Assembly (NCBI GenBank): GCA_021292165.1
Contig: CM037877.1
Coordinates: forward strand, 208,734,715-208,798,714
Reading direction: 5' to 3'
Length of the DNA stretch: 64,000 bases
Source of the DNA: Shinisaurus crocodilurus
Lineage: Eukaryota > Chordata > Lepidosauria > Squamata > Shinisauridae
Shown: positions 58,141-64,000 of the stretch, in pieces
Numbering within the stretch: position 1 is the stretch's first letter
Layout of the letters: every line of letters begins with the position of its first letter
Program-made: the position numbers and the translations under genes
The notes under the pieces: model-generated
Told to the model about the DNA's origin: nothing
Database searches by the model: none
The model's input: only the letters and a program-made list of their open reading frames with translations

Positions 58141-58551
58141 GATGCTCTGCTGGTATAGTGCATGCACGTACACAAACAAAATGTACCCATCATACCATTT
58201 AAAGGTCTATCAAGCTGGGCCCCGAGCTGGCATGATGCTGTAGAGAGCTGCTGCAGCGAAGTCACTAAGAAACTGAACTATGAATCAAAAAGCCCCCAGT
58301 TTGAATTTCACCACTCTCTCTCAGCCATCTCCCTGCATTATACTGCTAACTTTCAACAGTGTTGTTGAAAAGATTACAAACTAGAGAAAGAATATGAAGC
58401 TCTTTCAACCCTTGAAAGTGCTGTACAAAATGTTAAGTAAGTAAGAGGAGGAAGGATGCTTCAAATTATGGAGCACCGAAGAGTGTGTGGGGTTAACTGC
58501 CAACTATCTGCGCCCTCAAGATTCTTGCAAAATCTGTAAATCTATACCAAG

Positions 58552-58684
58552 GATGGGCAACCTGATGCCCCCCAGATGTTTTGGACTGCAATTCCCATCA
58601 TCCCCCACCATTAGCCATGCTGGCTGGGACTTATGCGAGCTGCCGCCCAAAACATCTGGAGGATACCAGGTTGCCAATCCCAGA
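58552..58684. mobile_element. Palindromic hAT MITE copy
   Basis: GGATGGGCAACCTGATGCCC to ATACCAGGTTGCCAATCCC. Confidence 0.8.
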
Positions 58685-59555
58685 TCTGTATAGTAAATTG
58701 GGGACTGAAGTTGCAGATGAGTTAACAGGAAATTTCCTTCGAGTCTTTCAAGAGGAAAGATGGAAGATGAGGTCAAGCTTCTCGAGCTTTAGAAAGCCGC
58801 ACCTGCACCCAGCTTTCGACAGGAAAGGCCCATTAGCGACAGTGTACACAGTTCACACAGATGCGGGCCCCTTGCAATAGCAGCACTTCGGGGATCACCG
58901 GCAGCAGCGCTGATTAAAAATAATAATGAAGGACTTGAGGGATTTGTAAGTGGCTTTGGAAAAGAAAAACAGTCACTTAGTTGCATGTCAAAGAAATCAG
59001 CGCTGTATTAACCAGGTCAGAGAATTGCAGCAGCAGAGAAAGGAAGAGACTGAAGGGAAGTAACTGGAGCTCAGGCAGGGCTGGGTCGGATGCTCTCTTA
59101 TAATCCTCTTTCCCGGCCCAAGTCAGCGGAGACGGAGGATGGTGCACACGATATGACCCAGGGGAGAAGATTCCCAAACCCAGCCCAGCTGGATTCCCTC
59201 TCCCTCCGCCAAGTCTCCACTTTAACAGCATCAGTCTCTCCTTCCATTCCTTCTGTCCACACCCTAAGCAGCAGGCCTGGTGCCTTGCCATCTAGTTTCA
59301 TAGCCAAAAGAACACTATTAGTAAGTGCAGGCGGGGGGAGAGAGAGCTGAGATTTAAAAAAATAAAATTAAATTAAAAATGAGCAAGAAGAACCACTAGA
59401 GCTGGAGGGAGGCAGATACAGTATAACAATCCCAGCAAAAAAGGAAGGGGGGGGGGGAAGCTAACTTATTTTGTGCCGGGATCAGGCAAATGGCTGGGGT
59501 CACACGAACTTCCACTTTACTGCACTTATTAATACAAGAATATGAATGCTTCGGA

Positions 59556-59618
59556 GCTGGCTGGGGATGATGAGAGTTGCAGTCAAACACGCTTGGAGGG
59601 CACCAGGTTGCTCTAGAG
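59556..59618. mobile_element. Half palindromic hAT MITE
   Basis: GATGAGAGTTGCAGTCAAAC then GGAGGGCACCAGGTTGC. Confidence 0.65.
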
Positions 59619-59744
59619 TGTCAGAGCCCAGAGAGACAGCATTGCCTAAATAACATCTGCCTGCAGTGCCTGTGACAGAACAGATAGTTAACATCAAACT
59701 TCTTCTGCCTCACTGTTGGGCTACTTTTTCCTCCAGGTATGCAC

Positions 59745-59812
59745 AACAAAAAACACCTTAAAGGCAAACACATTTATAGCAACATAAGCTTTCTTGAACT
59801 AGGGTTCAACCA
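59745..59812 (-). repeat. Interspersed repeat fragment, unnamed family
   Basis: ACCTTAAAGGCAAACACATT and ATAAGCTTTCTTGAACTAG are the inverse of the 60755-60865 unit. Confidence 0.55.
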
Positions 59813-60006
59813 GGAGACAATAGGGCAGCCACATGTTCTCTTTTACAGAGGTCAGTCCTTTATGTGAATCCTCTGTACAATCCTCTGTTTGAAGGTGTCC
59901 TCTATTTGATGGGCTATCTAGTCAAAGCCTGGCTTAGGGTGCATCTTGGTGTAGCTTCTTTCTGCCTGAAAGATCACAGAGAAGGGAGCCCATGCAAGAA
60001 ACTCAC

Positions 60007-60118
60007 CTGCAGAATAACACTGTCGGGCTGGTTGAAGTTGGGAGCGCTTGACCGGGCACTAGAGGGGCCCTGAGTTGCTGGCCACAAACCCAGGAGTTTC
60101 CGTCCACAGGTCAGGACG
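60007..60118 (-). CDS. PIK3C2B: PIK3C2B exon: C2-helical linker
   Basis: Encodes VLTCGRKLLGLWPATQ through NQPDSVILQ, the linker between the C2 and helical domains. Acceptor TGTGCAG; donor GTGAGT. Length 112 nt, ending on a codon boundary. Confidence 0.94.
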
Positions 60119-60754
60119 CTGCACACAAAAAGGGAGAAGGCGGCATTAATGGCAGATTCAGGCTTCTGTACTAATTAACAATCCAGTAAGCAAAAGCAAT
60201 GCAAGGAGAACCCAAATATCAAAGTAAACAACTTATAGAACATTGGGATTGTTTTCTGTTACCATCCTCAGCAAGAATATCACAGTCTGGAAGGAGTTTG
60301 TCTGAAGCTAGCAGGCAGCCATTTAAACACGTATCAGATGTTCATCCAAAGCTGTAAAAGCTTAATTGTCAAGCATAGTTGTTCCTATGCATGCATATAT
60401 AGCTAAGCAGGGAAGAAAATCTGAAAGGAAATGGCTTTGCATGAATCCTGGCCTGAATTGCCTCTATCACAATCACACTGTACATACTGAAAAGGGTCAG
60501 TTCCTACATTTATGTCTCTCTGGCAATCCTACTCACATGATCACTCAAGAGCCTATCCTGACCAACTTTTCAGAGCGACTGCCTTTTCCTTAAAGGGATT
60601 ATTACAAAAAAAAAAAACCGGGCCAAAGTATAAAGCAAGTTGTGGCCAACAACTCTATGGATCCCCTGGATCAGTTTGATTCCATTCATTGAGGACTCAA
60701 TGTTGACTGAGGTTTGCTCTCCCAGTACAGGTGTTCTATTGGTATAGCAAGACA

Positions 60755-60865
60755 AGGGAGATCCACGAAAACGTATGCCTCAATAAATCTGTTAAGTCTT
60801 TAAAGTGTGACAAGACTTTCTTTTTGCATTTGCTGTAACAGACTAACACAGCTACCCTGTTGGCA
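60755..60865 (+). repeat. Interspersed repeat, unnamed family
   Basis: CACGAAAACGTATGCCTCAA, then AATCTGTTAAGTCTTTAAAG and CAGACTAACACAGCTAC. A unit of this type is widespread in reptiles as far as I recall; I do not know its name. Confidence 0.55.
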
Positions 60866-60961
60866 TGGATTCCAAACAGATGTCCTGGAAAGCAGCATTG
60901 TTTATCCTCTGCTGAGCTCCCTCTTCCCCCACAGAGAAGCAATAGGAGCAGGCACACGTAC

Positions 60962-61129
60962 TGGCGGAAGTTGAAGAGTGGGGTGGTGACCCAGCCCAAA
61001 GCCTCTGGGACGCGCCGCTGCTTGTTTGTCTCTGAGGAGTTCCCAGGGGGTGCAACTGGAATGGCATAGAGCGTGGCTGTCAGAAGAGTCTCTCGTGGCA
61101 GGCGATTCACTTGAATTGGGAAGCAAATC
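60962..61129 (-). CDS. PIK3C2B: PIK3C2B exon: PI3K-type C2 domain end
   Basis: Encodes ICFPIQVNRLPRET through WVTTPLFNFR, the last strands of the PI3K-type C2 domain. Acceptor CTTCCAG; donor GTACGT. One leading base completes a codon from an exon outside the window. The last two bases, CA, join C of the next exon to give His, where I recall Gln in mammals. Length 168 nt. Confidence 0.93.
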
Positions 61130-61213
61130 CTGGAAGAGGTTACAGTGAAATTAGCTCACATGACGACTTCATGCAATTTCCCTCTAGGAAGCAAAGCTCC
61201 ATTTAATTTATAC

Positions 61214-61363
61214 CAGCCTTCCCCAACTTGGTGCCCTCCAGATGTGTTGGACTACACCTCCCAGAATTCCCCAGCCAGCTCTGCAATAGGATGGTCATGC
61301 TGGCTGTGGATGATGTGTGTTGTAGTCCAACACATCCAGAGGGGACCGGGTTGGGGAAGGCTG
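61214..61363. mobile_element. Palindromic hAT MITE with 8-bp TSD
   Basis: 150 bp, CAGCCTTCCCCAACTTGGTG to GGTTGGGGAAGGCTG, flanked by exact ATTTATAC at 61206-61213 and 61364-61371. Best-preserved copy of this abundant family. Confidence 0.94.
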
Positions 61364-61560
61364 ATTTATACTACAGCACTTTCTAAAATAATTATCTCAT
61401 TTGCCACTCACAGCAATCCTGTGAGGAAAGTAACTGAGATTTCCATTGTACCTGTTGAGTAGACAAGCTAACACCAAAGGCCATGCGCATGCCCATCATG
61501 GCTGAATCGAAGTCTCCCAGGTCTAAATCCAACACTTCATACATCAGAGACCACATAAGC

Positions 61561-61675
61561 CAGGAGTAGGCAACCTGGTGCCCTCCAGATGATTTGGACT
61601 ACAACTCCCATCAGCCCCAGCTAGCATAGCCAATGGTTGGTAATTATGGGAATAAACATCTGGAGGGCACCAAAA
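61561..61675. mobile_element. Palindromic hAT MITE copy
   Basis: CAGGAGTAGGCAACCTGGTG start; CATCTGGAGGGCACC arm. Confidence 0.75.
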
Positions 61676-61679
61676 GATC

Positions 61680-63230
61680 GATGGAAAGGGATGTAGTGTA
61701 GACATCCAGGAATGGGGGCAAGGGCAGAACAATGAATCAAGTAGAAGTGCAACGGGCAGCTTCCTCCATGGATGGGTGCCTTGACCTCATAAGAACCTTT
61801 GACTGCTGAACTAATTTATTTCTCATGGCATGCTAGCAGCTAGCATGTCCTGGTGATTAGTCTGAGAAGTGCTGGCCCAGTGAAAGTTCACAAGGCAGAG
61901 AAGGCGCTAAGTCTTTTGGTACTGTTACGTACAATGGTGTGACAGGCAGCTACCAGGGAAAGAGCCTTCTCTGTAGTGGCTCCCAGAAGCCCAGATTGGG
62001 ATGCCAGGTGGACTGGATTGAGACCCCATGCCTAAGGGTCTCCACCCTGATCTTGAGAATTCTCAGGGATTTCTGGAGAAAGAAAACAACAATGTTGCTT
62101 AAGTAGATGTGTCGTACAGCAGGCCCCAGTGTCAACAAGCAGCTGCTAGAGCCCTAGTGCCTGAGCAAGGCCCACAGCCAGTGCTTGCCCTGGGCCCCCT
62201 TTTAACCAGTGCTCTAAAAGGGGCACTGGGGCACCAGTTTCAAGGAGCCTCCCTTTTAATATATGCCCCTGATTCAGCATTGCTCCTGGGGTTGTTGAGA
62301 GATATCAAAATGGTGGGCTGGAGTGGGTAAGTCTACAGCATCAAGGGGGGCCCCACTGATGTAGGAGGGGCCCCACTAGAGACCTCACTGAGGGCCCCCT
62401 CAAACCAGGAGCCGTCCCTGCCCTACAGGCTTAGGTTGCAGTGGCCCATTCTTCTGCTCTTCCCCCTCAACTCTTCTCAACAGTGGTGCTACTTAGTCTA
62501 TATTTTGTATTTGTGCCTTTTATTACTTTCTTCACACAAAGAAAAAAGTAGAATATCAGTCCAGGACACACACCAAGTTCACATTGTTCCTTAGTTTATA
62601 TGCAAAAGCAAGTAGATTTCTGGAAAAGCTTCAAACTGCAGCTGTAGCCAAAGGAGAAATAGGTCATGCTGAAAGCCTATCGCTGCTTTAATGTATGGCA
62701 TCACATCTAAAGTCCTGCTGCTGCATAGTGAAGGAAAGAAGAAGAAAAACGGCACTGCATGACACATGAGCCTCTGGCTCAAGTCACCCCTGGCAGGAGA
62801 GAGGAAGACACGGAAAAAGAGGGAAAAGGCGACCAGATGGAGGAGGGGACTTCCAACATCTAGGACTTCCCTGCTTAAGGCTCAGGGACACAAAAGGCAA
62901 AACTACATGGAAGGAGGTAATCCGGGATCATATAGAAGCAGCAGTTCAGTTATAGAAAGGGAATTGCATACCATTCCTGCCACGAATATGTCTTTGTGTT
63001 GAGATGCAGACTTTCCTCCCTAGACTACCCCTTCTTAAATCTACAACACAGCGTTTAAGAAGAAGCCAGCAGGTCTCTATTATGGATTCCTAGAATTCAT
63101 AACTGTAGGGCAATCCCTATAAAGGGAGCCTTACATAAACCGTTTAACAGCTGCTTAGCCTCCGAAATAAATGTGACCATCTTCCCTCACACCCACCTAT
63201 CAAAATATTCTTGTTCAGCACAAATGGTAG
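61680..63230. other. PIK3C2B intron, no exon recognised
   Basis: I searched the minus strand for the exon preceding the C2 segment at 61129 and found none. No confident repeat. Confidence 0.4.
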
Positions 63231-63238
63231 TACACATT

Positions 63239-63609
63239 TGTGTTGAACCTCTTTCAGCCCGAGGGCCAAATTCCATTTCAGAGAAGCTCTTGGGGGGCAA
63301 CATTGCAGGGGTGGGCAAGTCCAAAGGCCAAAGGAGCAGGGCCGAAATTACCAGAACTACCAGCATATTTTAGCTTAAAGCTCTTACTGCCAGTAACTAA
63401 GCCTTAGCGGAGGCATTTCAACCTTTTAGAATGGGGAAAAAAACTGCACAAAAGTGGGAAAACTACCAAACGATAGGTTGTTTGGGAGAAAGGGATTGGT
63501 CCAGGGGAAGGGGGTGTGGCCATCTGAGGACCCCAGGAGGGCTGGCCCTTTGGGCCTGAGGTTGGGCCTGAGGTTGGCCCCTTGGGCCTGAGGTTTTGCA
63601 CCCCCTGCT
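63239..63609 (-). mobile_element. Non-autonomous hAT, relative of 8541
   Basis: TTGAACCTCTTTCAGCCCGA to GAGGTTTTGCACCCCCTG, with a short internal GGCCTGAGGTTGGGCCT duplication. Confidence 0.8.
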
Positions 63610-63975
63610 GTAGTACCTTTAAACTGCAGAGGGCTTTACAGACTCCTCGCAGCGGATCACTATTATTTCAGTCTCACAGATAAGGAACAGAAACACAGCG
63701 ACTTGGTCAGGACCAGTCAGTTAAGTCTGCGGGCAAACAGCAGGCTGAGCCAAAGCTCTGCAAGTTAAAAATCCAACCATCTGGCTACTGGAACGTACTG
63801 GCTTTTCCTGTTTAAAATGAGAGACACGGGGTCTCAAGCCTGCCTGGAAGTCATACATTAATCGCCACAATAATTTATTAATTATTGATTAATTTTAATT
63901 TATATCCCTCCTTTGCACTAAAAATAGTGCTCAAGGCCGCAATCATCATCACTATAACTCTTTACAAAAGTGCCT

Positions 63976-64000
63976 AAGGGCGCAATCCTATGCATGTTTA
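63976..64000. mobile_element. GCAATCCTATG-type MITE, cut by window edge
   Basis: GGGCGCAATCCTATGCATG end, as at 14278. Confidence 0.6.

Noticed and set aside
61130..64000. Next upstream PIK3C2B exon
   Set aside because: No stretch with CT/AC flanks and PI3K-like coding was found; only repeats and unique intron seen.

Overview
This is vertebrate nuclear DNA, almost certainly from a squamate reptile (lizard or snake). The evidence is several copies of the tRNA-headed SINE with a Bov-B-type tail known as the Sauria SINE, together with CR1 and L2 LINEs and very many small hAT elements. Two protein-coding genes are present, both on the minus strand, in the order and orientation I recall for human chromosome 1q32: PPP1R15B, then PIK3C2B.

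Layout. 1-3695: PPP1R15B intron with Sauria SINEs and a small hAT; exon 2 was not found and probably lies left of base 1. 3696-4976: PPP1R15B exon 1 coding part, with a CpG-rich leader and promoter to about 5480. 5480-12178: intergenic DNA plus the PIK3C2B 3' UTR, full of SINEs and MITEs. 12179-61129: 21 coding exons of PIK3C2B giving the C-terminal 945 residues (end of the PI3K-type C2 domain, helical domain, kinase domain, PX and final C2). The joins stay in frame throughout and nearly all boundaries have GT/AG sites. The gene's 5' half lies to the right of the window; 61130-64000 is intron and repeats.

The last PIK3C2B intron (12368-24127, about 11.8 kb) is a stack of nested insertions. 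A CR1 LINE is split by a solo LTR (16543-17440, duplication GTTTT) and by a 3.3-kb hAT (17703-21001, duplication CTTTAGAA) that carries a 16-unit GC-rich tandem array. A second LTR of matching size (12570-13643, duplication ATCTG) carries a 5S-rRNA-derived SINE whose tail matches the CR1. A third LTR (21463-22075, duplication TGAAC) splits a tRNA-derived SINE. Degraded Ty3/gypsy pol follows. Elsewhere, an L2-clade LINE with an uninterrupted 1028-codon ORF (29922-33008) lies in the intron between 29225 and 33954.

The genes work in separate pathways. PPP1R15B targets PP1 to phosphorylated eIF2alpha. PIK3C2B is a class II phosphoinositide 3-kinase. The main novelty candidates are the array-bearing hAT, the 5S/CR1 chimeric SINE with its partner LINE alongside, a pair of tail-only insertions of about 55 bp, a common central-TA target preference of the hATs, and transposon ends sitting 8-15 bp from two PIK3C2B splice donors.
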